The notes beneath the pieces are model-generated. The model did not search any database, was not told the DNA's origin, and saw only the letters and a list, made by a program, of their open reading frames with translations. The translations under genes and the position numbers were made by a program. A stretch of 64,000 nucleotides of DNA, taken from assembly GCF_000972845.2 (NCBI RefSeq), contig NC_040018.1, positions 7,772,656 through 7,836,655 on the forward strand, written 5' to 3'. The DNA is from Larimichthys crocea (taxonomy: Eukaryota > Chordata > Actinopteri > Sciaenidae). This document shows, piece after piece, positions 9,915-21,551 of this stretch; position 1 is the first letter of the stretch; each line of letters begins with the position of its first letter.

Positions 9915-12326
9915 CCATCTCAGTACTGTCGCCTGAACCGTCATGTCCCCGTCTTGGTCATCTATTTTGATGGTGAGAGTGAACTGCGCCCAGACTTCCA
10001 CCTTTCAAGACCAACTGTTGTCCACCTTATCCGGCTCCTTCGCTCTACATTAGACTACGGCTGGGGTCATGACCTGGAGGTTTTGGTCTTCCTTTTCTGG
10101 ATGGCAAGCGCTACATCTTACCGTGTCGTGTCCAGAGCATTTGCCATCCTGCGATCCACGGTCCATGACATCATCCACAGGGTCACCGAAAAAGTCCTGG
10201 TGAAGAACTGGCTCATCTTTTTCCCCTCAGCTGATCAGCTTCAAACAATTGGTGCAGGGTTCGAACGTTTGGCTGGATCTGCAGCGTTTGCCAGGGTTGT
10301 GGGCAGTATTGACGGCTGCCAAGAACATGTCCTGCCTTGTTCCTGTGCCAAAGACGCCGCGTCCCAGCGGCCCTCAGGACTACAGAACGGTATCCTTGAC
10401 ATCCCACATAATGAAGACCCTAAAGAGGCTCGTCCTGGAGCAGCTAAAACCTGTGGTCAGGCCCTTCAATGATCCATTATAGTTTTGCCTACCAGCCCCG
10501 ACTGGGAGTTGAGGATCGCATCATCTACCTGCTGAACAGACTCTACTCTCGTCTGGACAAGCTGGCGAGCACTGCGAGAATCATGTTCTTTGACTTCTCT
10601 AGTGCTTTTAACACTATCCGACTCTACATGGGTGAGAAGATGACTGCAATGCAGGTGGAGGCCTGTTGACTACCTGATGGTCAGTACATCTACAGAACTG
10701 TGTCCGATAGGGTGGTCAGTAACACTGGGGCCCCACAGGGGACTGTTCTCTCTCCCTTCCTCTTCACCATTTTCACCTCAGATTTCAACTATTGCACCAA
10801 ATCCTGCCACCTTCAGAGGTTCTCTGATCATTTAGGTTGTATTGAAAAAGGTGATGATGGTGAATACAGGACTGTTGTGGGCAACTTTGTCACTTGGACT
10901 GAGCTGAACCATTTGCAGCTCAATGTGACAAAGACGAAGGAACTAATAGTGGATCTGAGGAGAGTGAAAACACCAGTGACCCCCGTTTCCATCCAGGGGG
11001 GTCCCTGTGGATAGTGTTGAGGAGTATAAGTACCTGGGGGTGTACTTGAATAAAAAATTGGACTGGACTAGAAACACAGAGGCTGTCTACAAAAAGGGCC
11101 AAAGCCGTCTCTTTTTCCTAAGGAGGCTGAGGTCTTTTAACATCTACCGGACAATGCTGAGGATGTTTTATGAGTCTGTTGTAGCCAGTGAGATCTTCTT
11201 TGCTGTCACATGCTGGGGCAGTGGGCTGAAGATCGCAGACACCAACAGACTAAACAAACTGGTCAGGAGAGCTGATGATGCTGAGCTGGACACTCTGACG
11301 ACCGTGGCAGAGAGGAGGATGCTGTCCAGGCTTCAGTCCATATTGGACAATGTCTCTCACTCTCTCTATGACACACTGGCTCTGCAGAGGAGATTCTTCA
11401 GCAGCAGACTCCTCTCTCTGAAATGCACCACAGAGCGACACAGGAAATCATTCCTGCCTGCTGTCATTAATCTCTATAATAACTCTCTCAGCTGACACAA
11501 ACACGGACATTTACTTTTGCATTTGTTGCACTTTATTTGTTTAATGTTAATGATCTTGTATATACCTTTTATTTATATATATATAATATATCAATATAAT
11601 ATATCTATATATAATATGTATTTATATATTTATGCATTTATTCGGAATTGATGATTACTTGTTTTACTTATACTGGGTATTGTACAACATATTAATTAAT
11701 TATAATTATTAATTATTCTGATTATGATTAAGCCACCAAGTGCTGATGCCCAATGTTATTTTAACAGAAAACTGTTTCACTCCATACAACTCCAAGCAGT
11801 GTGTGACCACCAGTGCCAGTTTCTGGACATATTTGTTGGCTACCCTGGCTCTGGAGTTTTAAAGAACAGCCCCCTTTACGTCCAGAAGTTATACCCACCT
11901 GAAGGCTTCCAGATTCTCGGAGATGGTGGGTATCCCTGCACCTCGGAACCAATTGCCCTCATCACCCCTTACAGAAACAGAAACCCTGTTGAGGTCAGAT
12001 TTAACAGGCACCACGCCAAGGCCCGTTCAGTGGTTGAGAGGGCATTTGGCATCATGAAGGCCAGGTGGCGCTCAGTTTTTCTCAAGGTCTTGGAGGTGAA
12101 GCCACACTTTGCCGTCAAAGTCATCGCTTGTTGTGCCATTCTCCACAATCTCTGCCTGAAGGATGGAGATATTCTGGAGCCTGTGGAGGAGGCACTGGGG
12201 CCAGATGATGGCGGCGATCAGGTCCAGCCAGATTTGGCATGCGGAGAACGGCTGCGTGGTCGCATTGCTGCTGCCGTTTCAGCATCAATTAACAATCCTC
12301 CAGCTCTACAAGACCACGATTATTAA
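9915..12326 (+). pseudogene. Harbinger (HARBI1-like) DDE transposase gene, split by a LINE
   Basis: Two halves of a PIF/Harbinger transposase are in order on the plus strand. The first (9954 to about 10320) has the N-terminal helix-turn-helix-like part and ends at VVGSIDGC, holding the first catalytic Asp. The second (about 11724-12326) resumes at IKPPSADAQCYFNRK, holds GDGGY (second Asp) and VVERAFGIMKARW (Glu), and ends with a stop at 12326. A LINE fragment separates them. About three codons after the first Asp and a few residues in the YPGS segment are missing, so the enzyme is dead. No Myb-like partner gene or terminal inverted repeats were found. Confidence 0.85.
10321..11715 (+). mobile_element. 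Non-LTR retrotransposon (jockey/CR1/L2-type) 3' fragment inserted in the Harbinger gene
   Basis: Translation in shifting frames reads as reverse transcriptase (GPQDYRTVSLTSHIMKTLKR; GVEDRIIYLLNR; MFFDFSSAFNTI with the first catalytic Asp; NTGAPQGTVLSPFLFT) and then the C-terminal part (LNHLQLNVTKTKELIVDLRR; YKYLGVYLNKKLDWT; the tail ERHRKSFLPAVINLYNNS) to a stop at 11495. The second catalytic box is FSDH instead of F/YxDD. There are frame breaks near 10480, 10660-10700 and 11000. An AT-rich tail follows to about 11715. The 5' end, with the endonuclease, is missing. Clade not certain. Confidence 0.85.
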
Positions 12327-12613
12327 GAGACAAGAAAGATAACGAAATCACAATCAATCGTTAATAGGTTAAGCTTAGATGTTCTCTCTTTCTTCTTACA
12401 AATTTAATTATTTTCTCTCTAACCTAATTTCACCCGTCACTCTCCTCTGCCCTCTTATCTTCTCTTGGTTCAAGTTGTAATTCATGTAAATAGTTTCAGT
12501 AGCCCTTGATCTGTTTTATATGTTCTCTATTCTATATGTTCTGTTTTATTCTCTGTAATTTTGTTTGTTCAGATGTTAATATTTTATAATTTAGTTGTTA
12601 AGTTGATAAAGGT

Positions 12614-13311
12614 GCAACTGATTGTAGGTGGAAACCAACCAGCAGATGGAAAAAGAGAGGAAAACTCTAGAGCAATCTCATGCTTCCCATGAACCTCAAC
12701 TGGAGGAGCACAGAGCCGAAACTAGGAAGATCACATCTGCCATTAAAAACGCAAAGGATCTCCCAGAAACTGAGTTCCTGTCTCCAGGAAAAGACCACCA
12801 TCCTAGAAGAGACTCAGAGATCAAAATCTGTCTTTGCTGCTCAGCTTGAGGAGCAGAAAGAGAAACAACACCATCGTGGCTGCTTTGAAGAAGGCTAAGC
12901 ACCGCTGTCTAATTACTGAAATGAGTGACAAAAGGACAAAACATCCCTGATTCAGTGCCTTCAGAAAACTTTGGAGGAAAAAGTACTTTAAACAAAAAGG
13001 AATATAGAACTCCCACAGGCTTCACATCAAGCCGAAATGGAGGAGCACAAAGCCGAGTTCCAGAAGACTAATTTCCCTGAAAAGGCAGAGTATCTCCTAA
13101 AAACCGAGCGCCTCTGTCTAAAGGACAAGACAATCCTCCTGAAAGAAGCCCAGAAATAGTACACTCTCCATGTGGCTCAGCTTGAGGAGCGGAGACAGGT
13201 GAATGACACCGTCGCGGCTGCTCTGAAGACGGCTGAGCAGCAGTTAGAAAGTCAACAATTTGAGTGGCTAAAGGACAAAACATTGATCGTCCTGGCCTCC
13301 GATGCTCCGAT
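12614..13311 (+). repeat. Tandem duplication unit 1
   Basis: Starts GCAACTGATTGTAGGTGGAA and is repeated from 13312 with the same start. The preceding TTGTAG|GTGG resembles a splice acceptor, which suggests that the unit began at an exon edge. Confidence 0.85.
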
Positions 13312-14002
13312 GCAACTGATTGTAGGTGGAAACCAATCAGCAGATGGAAAAAGTGAAGAAAACTCTAGAGCAATCTCATGCTTCCCATGAACCTCAACTG
13401 GAGGAGCACAGAGCCGAAACTAGGAAGATCGCATCTGCCATGAAAAACGCAAAGGATCTCCCAGAAACTGAGTTAATGTCTCCAGGAAAAGACCACCATT
13501 GTAGAAGAGACTCAGAGATCAAAATCTGTCTTTGCTGCTCAGCTTGAGGAGCAGAAACAAAAACACCATTGTGGCTGCTTTGAAGAAGGCTGAGCACCGC
13601 TGTCTAATTACTGAAATGAGTGACAAACGGACAAAACATCCCTGATTCAGTGCCGTCAGAAAACTTTGGAGGAAAAAGTACTTTAAACAAAAAGGACTAT
13701 AAAATTCACACAGGCTTCACATCAAGCCAAAATGGAGGAGCACAAAGCCGAGTTCCAGAAGACTAATTTCCCTGAAAAGGCAGAGTATCTCCTAAAAACC
13801 GAGCGCCTCTGTCTAAAGGACAAGACAATCCTCCTGAAAGAAGCCCAGAGATAGTACACTCTCCATGTGGCTCAGCTTGAGGAGCAGAGACAGGTGAATG
13901 ACACCGTCGCGGCTGCTCTGAAGACAGCTGAGTAGCAGTCAGAAAGTCAACAATTTGAGTGGCAAAAGGACAAAACATTGATCGTCCTGGCCTCCGATGC
14001 TC
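13312..14002 (+). repeat. Tandem duplication unit 2
   Basis: Second copy of the unit, with a few substitutions, a small deletion near 13555, and one extra stop (TGAGTAGCAG near 13930) that unit 1 lacks. Confidence 0.85.
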
Positions 14003-14442
14003 TCAGGAAGACTCTAGAGGAAAAGGAGGCAGAGTGGATAAATCATGAAGTTGTCTTGAAGACTCGTATTAAGGAACTCGTGGTGTATGTTGCCAGTGTA
14101 GCAGGATGGACTCATTGGAAAAATGGGTAAGCATGAAACTAGAGGATGACACCTTAAAGCTTACCCATAGACCCAATAACAGAGTGACCATGAATATGAG
14201 CAAAGCCTCACTCAAACAATACCTAGATGAGCCGAGCTATGACTTTTGGGACTTTGAGACAAAACAGTTGAAAAGAGCAATACGTAACCTGAAATATAAA
14301 CTCAATGAGGCTCAGGCTATAAATGTAGTCATTAAAGGGGACTGGCGATCTGAAATTGCAACTGGAAGATCAGTCAGTGTTGCTGCAGACCTCCAATGAC
14401 GAGGTCTTGGACGACAAACTGAAGACAGAACGAGGCCCTTGA

Positions 14443-17400
14443 AAATAATTTGGTATATTTGTTGTTTCATTATCATAGATTTTTGGTTAAATTTTGATTT
14501 CTTTCTTTGTGATTAAGTACAGTTGTTTTATATTGTGTTGTGTGTGTGTTTCACTTGTTTGCTTCACGTGTGCGGTCCCTGGGATCCCTGTTCTTTTTGG
14601 ACCCATTTGTCACTGTAGGTCTCAGCCCTAGTTGGCTCTTTTTATCTCCAGAGTAAGCGATTTTAGTGCCAGAGTTAAAAAAAAAAAAAGTAATTTGTAA
14701 TAAATATATTTTGTATTCTCAAGCCACTGTCTCTGTCCTCCCTTGTGAAATGGACCTGAGTGCTTTCCTTTTGTGATCAGTCCATTTAAAGAAATCTCTG
14801 GGTGAAATTCCCAGGGTGGCGTTGTCAAGCAAGTCAATTCATTACTAAGGCTGTGAAAGATTCCATGCTCTTCACTGTCAAAAGACTCTTAAAACAATTT
14901 GCAAAAGAAAAAAGAATCATGGTCAGTGCATGGTATATTAACTTAGAATATTTTGTTGAGACGGATGTTGATTAAATGTCAAGGTTGAAGTTGAGTTTAC
15001 TGTTAATTCTGTAATTTATTACAACCAGCAGTTTGTACGGGTTATTTTATTTTGAAAATCCACTGGATTCTCTATGCTGTTTCTGTGTCTGGCTTATGCA
15101 ACCTCGAGATGCTCTGTGTAAATTGATGCAGGCTGCTCACAGCGTCCGTCAAAAATAGAACAGCCACATGGAGCCGAAACCCCACCGAACATGTGACGAA
15201 CATAAAGCTTGTTAATTGAACTGCAGTTTAAGTCTTCCTTTAAACTATACACATTTCTCATTCATAATTTCCCTTTGAAAAATTACTAGACCGGCCATGA
15301 TGCACATGGGTGCTCATTGGGCACTAACACTTACATCACCGTCATGTTGCGGCCGTGATTGTTTTGGTCCCTTCTCCACGCAACTTTACTGTAATGCCCA
15401 AACCCTATAGTAATATGCGGCCATTCTAATCAATGTATCAAACCCCACTGGCTCCGCCGTGGTGCGTTTCAAATGTGTCCCAGAAGCGTCTCTACGCTCG
15501 GCTATGTTGAATACATATCTGTTCTCTTTTTGACGCTTGACGCAAGGAGCACACATCAATTAGACCACCTCCAGTGGCACAGAAAAATCCGGATTTTCAA
15601 GCTAAAATACCCCATGCAAACGTAAAAAGAGACAAAAGTGTAACTAATTAACTACATAGCATATTTACGCATGTAAAAGCATATTTTGAAGAACATACAC
15701 CGGGAAAATGGCCAAATCTGAGCAAGTCAATGTCTGGCAGGCTTAAATGCGAGCTTCTGAAACGCTCCCGGTGGGGTTCGACGTTCGTGGAGGACAGACC
15801 TAATACGCGACGCTCACGCAACGCGGACAGGCCTGGTGGAGTTTCGGTGTAAGAAGCTGTGTTCTGCCTGCCAGACTTTAAGATTTTTTCTTGGTTTTTC
15901 TAAATATGTAAATATTGTGTTATGTAGTTAAATTGGTTCCCTTTTGTTTGTTTTTATGATCAATTGTTTTTTACAATTTTTAAAACATTTTTTTTTTATT
16001 TTGATTCTTTAAGCCATTACTGTCTTTAACTTCAAGCCGGCTTGTGACATCTGTCATTTCCGTATTTCTGGCGGAGCTCTGAAACCCTTTTGAAACAGAT
16101 CACTGCGTGTTGTTTACGTGTCCGCGATTAGCTCCACTGTACACGGAACACGTCACGCCTTTGCCCATTGGAAATTGGCCTTTAGTGTCGAGTCCCGTTA
16201 TGAAGAGTATGTGGTGTACAGCTAAATTTGATTGATTGGACTGTATTTTACCTGTTGCGTATATAGTGCATTGATGTTTTTCACTCACTTTAACAAGGGC
16301 AGATAAAATACTCTAGTGGTCCAAAGCAGAAATAAATGCAGGACCAGCTGGACTCCATGAGAAATGCCCTACGGGAGAATAAAAAAATCAAAAAGTAGCT
16401 GGAGTGAATTTTTTTTGTGAAACATGTTACATTACTTGACACCTGCTAAAGAAACTGATACTTTTTTGATACAAAGCTTGCCTCACATTATACTCAACCA
16501 TCTATGTAACTTTTCAGTACATGTTTTTATTTTTATTATTGTTTTAAGTGTGCCTCTTATCACTTAACAAAATTAAAGATTAAATAATAAGTGCAACTTT
16601 AAAAACAATCTCCAGTGCTTTATATTAATATAACATCAAAACAATGTTTTGTCTTAGGCGAGTCTCTTATCATTTGAGAACAAAGTATCTTCCGTGTCTC
16701 AAACCTCAGCATGAAATAGAACTTAGAAGTTGAACCACTCTAAGCGCACCTTTCCTCATTCAAACAAGAGTTTAACATTATTACAACATATAAACTTATA
16801 ACAATTTTTAAACTATAAATCTGCATTTAAAGATACAATAATATTTATTTTTTTCCCCCAGTTTTCACCATGCTATCTGTCATACTTTCTATGTCTTTTT
16901 TTCCCTTGTACCTGTGCTTGTTTAATTTCTGCTGTTTGTACCATGTTCCCACTTAGCTATCGAGACCAAAACTGTTGTCTGAACCAGACTGAAGAGATGT
17001 TTTTGGCAAGAAGCAGAAATTTTTCCTAATGTCCATGATGCTGTTATGAAACCCACCCGTTGAATCTTGTTTAATTATGAAAGACTGTGGTGTCAGTTTT
17101 CTCGAACCCTCCTTTCCTCTCCTCCCAAAATGTAGCTGTTTATTTGTGTTCATTGCCTCAGAGTTTCTCAATATTGTCAGGCCCTCTTAAGTGATTGCAT
17201 GGTGATGGTCAGTTTTATCAGAACGGCTGTGCCGCGGTCACGGGAGCTGATCGCTGCCAGTCTAATCAATCAAACCATTCACAGCTGGTGCGCAACATCT
17301 TAGCAGCGTCTCTCCGCGTTGCAGCCCCATCATTCCGTAGCACTTCTATTTTAACGCGAGCCATTGCTAAACCGTGTGAAACCCAACAGAGCAGATTGCA

Positions 17401-17660
17401 CCAGACACGAAATCCGACACAGAATCAACGTAATACACTTCCGTCCCCTTTCAAAATAAAACACATACGCAGTTCATGTCGCCTATCACAACTTCACATC
17501 AACGTTATGTCATGACCGGTGGCACCAGGTCAAAGGGTCTCAACATAAACGATGAGAGATTGTTGAAGTGGAACAACACAATAATTTATGACACAACAGA
17601 TCCTTTTTATAATGTCTTCCATGTCATAGAAGCAAAGTAAGCTGTTTGTTGTTGTTGTTT
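14443..17660. other. Non-coding stretch; GC-richer blocks look like old DNA transposon pieces
   Basis: After a polyadenylation signal at 14699-14704 no gene is supported. CpG-containing blocks at about 15120-15880, 16035-16200 and 17200-17500 contrast with AT-rich surroundings. Near 15170 CCGAAACCCCACC is roughly the inverse of GGTGGAGTTTCGG near 15835, as in a decayed MITE, but I could not fix ends or target duplications. Confidence 0.35.
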
Positions 17661-17667
17661 CCTTTAG

Positions 17668-17840
17668 GCAAGGCAAGGCACAATTCGTACACAAAGCAAT
17701 TCATAGTGCTTTACAGAGGCAAGGAAAAACATTTGACATTAAGACAAGCAATAGCAATAGAAATAAAAAATTAAAAAGAGAAGAAAATTTAATTAAAAAC
17801 ATCAGAATGTCATTTAAAATCATTAAAACAGCTAATTTTA
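17668..17840. repeat. Dispersed fish repeat, GGCAAGGCAAGGCA type
   Basis: The start AGGCAAGGCAAGGCACAATT, with AGTGCTTTACAGAGGCAAGG and an A-rich tail, resembles a very common fish retroposon end. No coding part is kept. Name not recalled. Confidence 0.5.
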
Positions 17841-18221
17841 AAACAATTTAAAACGTTAAACGAATCACTGGATTATGATTAAAAATCCATTAAAAGTTCC
17901 TTATACACAGTTTATCGTGTACGTTCAGGATTCTTGTGTGATTTCGCGTGAATACGGCTGGCTTGCTACACTGCCGTCACGTGCCCAGTGTGAATTGACG
18001 CCAGGCAGAGGATGAAGCAAAACCGTGGCGCAGCCGTTCCGCAATGCTTACATCCCATGTGAATCCCCAGTAAGAAACTTAAGTCCATTAAAGACATTGT
18101 TTGATGCGGTGTGGTGGTCTTGCATGATTCACCATGTCCGACTATAAGGGGGTTTGTTAAAAAAAATGGTTGATGCTCTTAACCTGACTAATGAAGTAGT
18201 ACTGACCCTGGTGACTTCTTT

Positions 18222-18690
18222 TTTTTTTTTTGGCATTTTTAAGCTTTTATTTCTGATAGAGACAGCTGAAGAGTGACAGTACAGCCGTCCCTCGCTATAA
18301 CGCAGTTCACTTTTCGCGGACTCACTGTTTCACTGATTTTTTTGTGTAATTTTGCATGCTTTTTTTACAGCGTACTGTACAGTATGAAGACGCATGTTCT
18401 GCGTCCTGATTAACTAAGGGAGTACTGTACAAAATGTGTGTAAAAAGGTGTATAAAAGTGTGTTTTACGGCCTTAAAACATGTATAATCGCGGATTTCAT
18501 TTATTGCGGGTTATTTTTTAGAACGTGTCCCCCGCGATAAAGGAGGGACTATTGTAATACAGGGAGAGAGAGACAGGGAGTGACATGCGGGAAGGAGCCA
18601 CAGGTTGGATTTGAACCCTGGACTTCCACAGCAAGGACTGAGCCTTTGCACATGGGTCGGCTGCTCTACCAACTGAGCTAAAAAAATCAC
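18222..18690 (-). mobile_element. tRNA-derived SINE, interrupted by a MITE
   Basis: Read on the minus strand, TAGCTCAGTTGGTAGAGCAG (box A region) and GGGTTCAAATCC (box B region) give a tRNA-like head, followed by a body containing CCCGCATGTCACTCCCTGTC and ending in GAGTGACAG / GACAGCTGAAGAGTGACAG when seen on the plus strand. The same family lies at 43110-43318. A 273-bp element at 18282-18554 splits the body. Confidence 0.75.
18282..18554. mobile_element. Pogo/Tigger-like MITE in the SINE
   Basis: Termini are CAGCCGTCCCTCGCTATAAC and, inverted, CAATAGTCCCTCCTTTATCG, with TA on both sides (18280-18281 and 18555-18556). A second, longer copy in the opposite orientation is at 52193-52536. TA target duplication and the CAGTNGTCCCTC terminus fit Tc1/mariner-pogo elements. 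Confidence 0.75.
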
Positions 18691-19280
18691 CTTGAGATCA
18701 TCTTTTGTAATTTTTGCAAAATCCACAGCTTGTTTTGTGTTTTTTTTAGATAATCCTGGAAACATTTTACAACCCAAGAAGTTGACTGGGACATACTGAC
18801 TAATTAAGCTCCTCACATGACATCAGCACATAGCTCTCCTTTGGTTTTGAGTTCTTTTCATCCTCTTCCAACCATTCAACTCAACCACCATACAATTAAT
18901 TAATAATTAACAACAAAACAATTCATTCAGCACTCTAAAAAAAAGCTCCAGGACACGGGTGATTCACTTTCATTAAGTTTACTGGGAATCTTGTGAAAAG
19001 TTTTTGCCTTAGCGAAGAGGGAGAAAGAGAAGCTGACGGCTGAGAGAGCTCACGATTAACCGTAGCTGATCACGGCAGTTGGTAGTTGGCAGTTCTATTC
19101 TTGTTGCTGCTCAAACAGACTGACAAACATATTTTCATTGATTCATTCATTTATTTAATGGGAGCATGTACAGTATTAAACATAAACGATTACATTTGAT
19201 GTACTGCACCAGAGTTTTGAATCTGCAGTCCTTTCGGCAGACACAATTAAAACATACTAGAAAATTTCTACAGAAATTTT

Positions 19281-20397
19281 GGCTACGTTTACACGTAGCC
19301 GGGTATGTTGAGAAACGAATATTTCCCTCCCTCCGTTTTCCAAAATAACATCGTGCACATAGCATCGTTTTCAAAAAAGTCAACCCGCATAAATACGCCA
19401 TCGAGCGCCGTCATAACTACGCCAAGCCTGTGGGTGGCAGTGTAGGAAGAAGGCGAATCCTCTGCAAGCCAATCAGAATAATGCTTCCATGAGCATCGTC
19501 ATAGCAACAAGTAAACATTGGTCGCACTTTTGCCGCATCCGCTGCCTAAAACTCCGTTTATCTCAATTTACACGCAAACGCAAAACCGGAGTTTTCCAGA
19601 ATCTCCACTCTAGCCGGAGTTTTTAGAAAGATTCGTTTTCAGAGGCGAATTCACCGCTTGCGTGTAAAAGATAGGTACAAACGAAGGGAAATGTCTCTGG
19701 CTGTGTCCGAAATCACTCCCTAACCACTAAATAGTGCACTATATAGTGACCACGCCATTTTGTAGTGGTGTCCGAATGTTTAGTGTCCACTATATAGTGC
19801 ACTGCATGTATCCCACAATTCACCGCGAAATGTAGTGAACATCCGATGGTCACTAACCGAAGCAAGATATCCCATCATGCATTGCCAGAAGTTCTCTGGG
19901 CGCGGAAAGGAAATAAATTGAAATAAAAAAGTAAATAAAAAGTAAATAATTGAATTATTGATAAAACACAAACAGCCAGACTGACAGTAGATGGCATTTC
20001 TATAGCGCTACATGAGTTTTCTAAAATAACGGTGTATGTTTTTTTCGGCGGATGGATGAGAGGATGAGGATGATGCTTAAATAGAAAACAAAACACGAAA
20101 ATAAAACATACAGGACAGTAATCAAAAGACTCTAATTTAATAAAAATGCAGTAGTAAATGGACAAGAATTATGTGAGACGACATTAATGTGGTACGTTTT
20201 AATTGTGCGACAGCAATGACGTAATTACCGGCGCCAAGAGAAGTGTCTGAAAGTGTCCGAACATTTTTTCTGTTAAGCTCACTATATAGTCCACTACATT
20301 TATTTCCCTATGTAGGGAGTAGGGAGTAGGGAATGAGTGAGTGATTTCGGACACAGCCTCTGTTTTTAAAAATACCCGGGTACGTGTAAACAGGGCC
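19281..20397. mobile_element. DNA transposon (MITE) with TTTACACGTA termini, containing a second MITE
   Basis: The left end GGCTACGTTTACACGTAGCC and the inverted right end GGCCCTGTTTACACGTACCC are imperfect terminal repeats, each followed by GGGTA. There is no coding sequence. Without the inner element (19699-20358) it is about 450 bases. A 25-base sequence, ACTAGAAAATTTCTACAGAA and on, lies directly before it and again after it near 20467, so the flank may itself be repeated. Confidence 0.7.
19699..20358. mobile_element. MITE with termini GGCTGTGTCCGAAATCACTC
   Basis: Left end GGCTGTGTCCGAAATCACTC and right end GAGTGATTTCGGACACAGCC are perfect inverted copies. TCT stands on both sides, a possible 3-bp target duplication. 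Inside, repeats of CACTATATAGTG occur at both ends. Non-coding; superfamily not certain. Confidence 0.8.
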
Positions 20398-20574
20398 TTT
20401 GAGAGTGCCTGACTCTGGCCCCGTCGCCCCCATACATTATTACTGACACTGCTCAGCGAATTCAGTACTAGAAAATTCCTGCAGAAATTTTGAGAGTGAC
20501 GAGTTTTCTGTTGCCAGGGGTCTGTATTCAAACAGCACACCTTAAATAGTCATTTTTAACATGTTTATTTAGAC

Positions 20575-20855
20575 ACAGGAGCAGCTAGCACTGATGCGCT
20601 AGCAATTAGCATTACCATGTTAGCATTAACATGTTAACATTAGCATGTTAGCGTTGATGCGCTACCTGTTAACATTAGCATGTTAACATTAGCAATTAAC
20701 ATGTTATCATTAGCATGTTAACGTTGATGCGCTAGCAATTAGCATGTTAGCTTGTTAATATTAGTATGTTAGCATTAACGTGTTAGCGCTGATGTGCTGA
20801 CGTGCTAGCAATTAGCATGTTAGCATTAACATGTTTACATTAGCATGTTAGCAAG
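20575..20855. repeat. Minisatellite built on TTAGCATGTTAACA-like units
   Basis: About 280 bases consist of variants of TTAGCATGTTAGCATTAACA, with a higher-order insert GTTGATGCGCTAGCAATTAG recurring about three or four times. No spacer pattern and no reading frame of note. Confidence 0.85.
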
Positions 20856-21551
20856 TACTGCACCAGAGTTACCGTACAGCTACTTTTCATCTGCAGTCCC
20901 TTCAGCAGACACAATTAAAACGTATTACAGCACAATAACAAACAGTACAAAGCAAAAAACACACAGGACACATAATACAAAATACAAAGTTACACACAAT
21001 AGCACATAACACGATGTCAGTGGCTACAGAGCTGAGTATCCTTTAGCAGACTTTTGCATTTGGTCTTAGGAACTGCAGCTCTTTATATCATCAGGTTGGG
21101 CATTCCACTGAGTTGTGGCTTTCACAGAAATGCAGAGTGACGAAATGGTACGGTACAATCTTACTGTTGGTTGGTAGCTAACTGGCACTTAGCTGACAGA
21201 TGCAGTTGTATCTTGGTCCTTTTTTTTTTAGCTTGTAGTTGATGGAAATTCTTTGTTCTTTCGCTCAAATGTTTCTTAGAGTCTTCATCCATTCATTGTT
21301 GTCATCGTTTACTTTGAATTTTCATCTACTTTGTCGTGAAAAAAAAATACATATTAAAGATAAATCAAGGGAGTATTGTTTATGTCTTTGTCATGCATTC
21401 TGTTCCCAAGCAATACAATCTCTTTAACAAGAAATGATCTTCACACTGAATAGCTTCATTTATTTGTGACACTGCAAACCCTTGTGGATATTGTGGGTAT
21501 TGCACAGGTAATGTGAAGCTTAAACAGTGAGGCAAAAAGCATTAACAATAA

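Larger units (their letters stand above)
12614..14442 (+). pseudogene. Coiled-coil coding relic with a 698-bp tandem duplication
   Basis: Translated pieces are rich in E, K, Q and L with a heptad look (EQSHASHEPQLEEHRAETRK; LLKTERLCLKDKTILLKEAQ; AAQLEEQKEKQ; AAALKTAEQQLESQQFEWL) and come from at least two frames. Unit 1 (12614-13311) and unit 2 (13312 to about 14002) are about 95 percent alike by eye; single-copy sequence then runs to a TGA at 14440-14442. The same frame break before LQEKTTILEE and the same TAG after the KEAQ segment are in both units. Within a unit there is an older, weaker duplication of about 340 bases. AATAAA is at 14699-14704. The parent gene is not recognised; it could be a retrocopy or a decayed single large exon. 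Confidence 0.6.

Noticed and set aside
15120..15890. Candidate MITE bounded by CCGAAACCCCACC and its approximate inverse
   Set aside because: The inverted match is short and imperfect, and no target duplication was found.
18590..18690. Possible tRNA gene on the minus strand
   Set aside because: Box A and box B are there, but the body continues into a SINE that is also found at 43110; it is a tRNA-derived retroposon.
20575..20855. CRISPR-like regular repeats
   Set aside because: Units are degenerate and contiguous without unique spacers, and the context is a vertebrate genome; it is a minisatellite.
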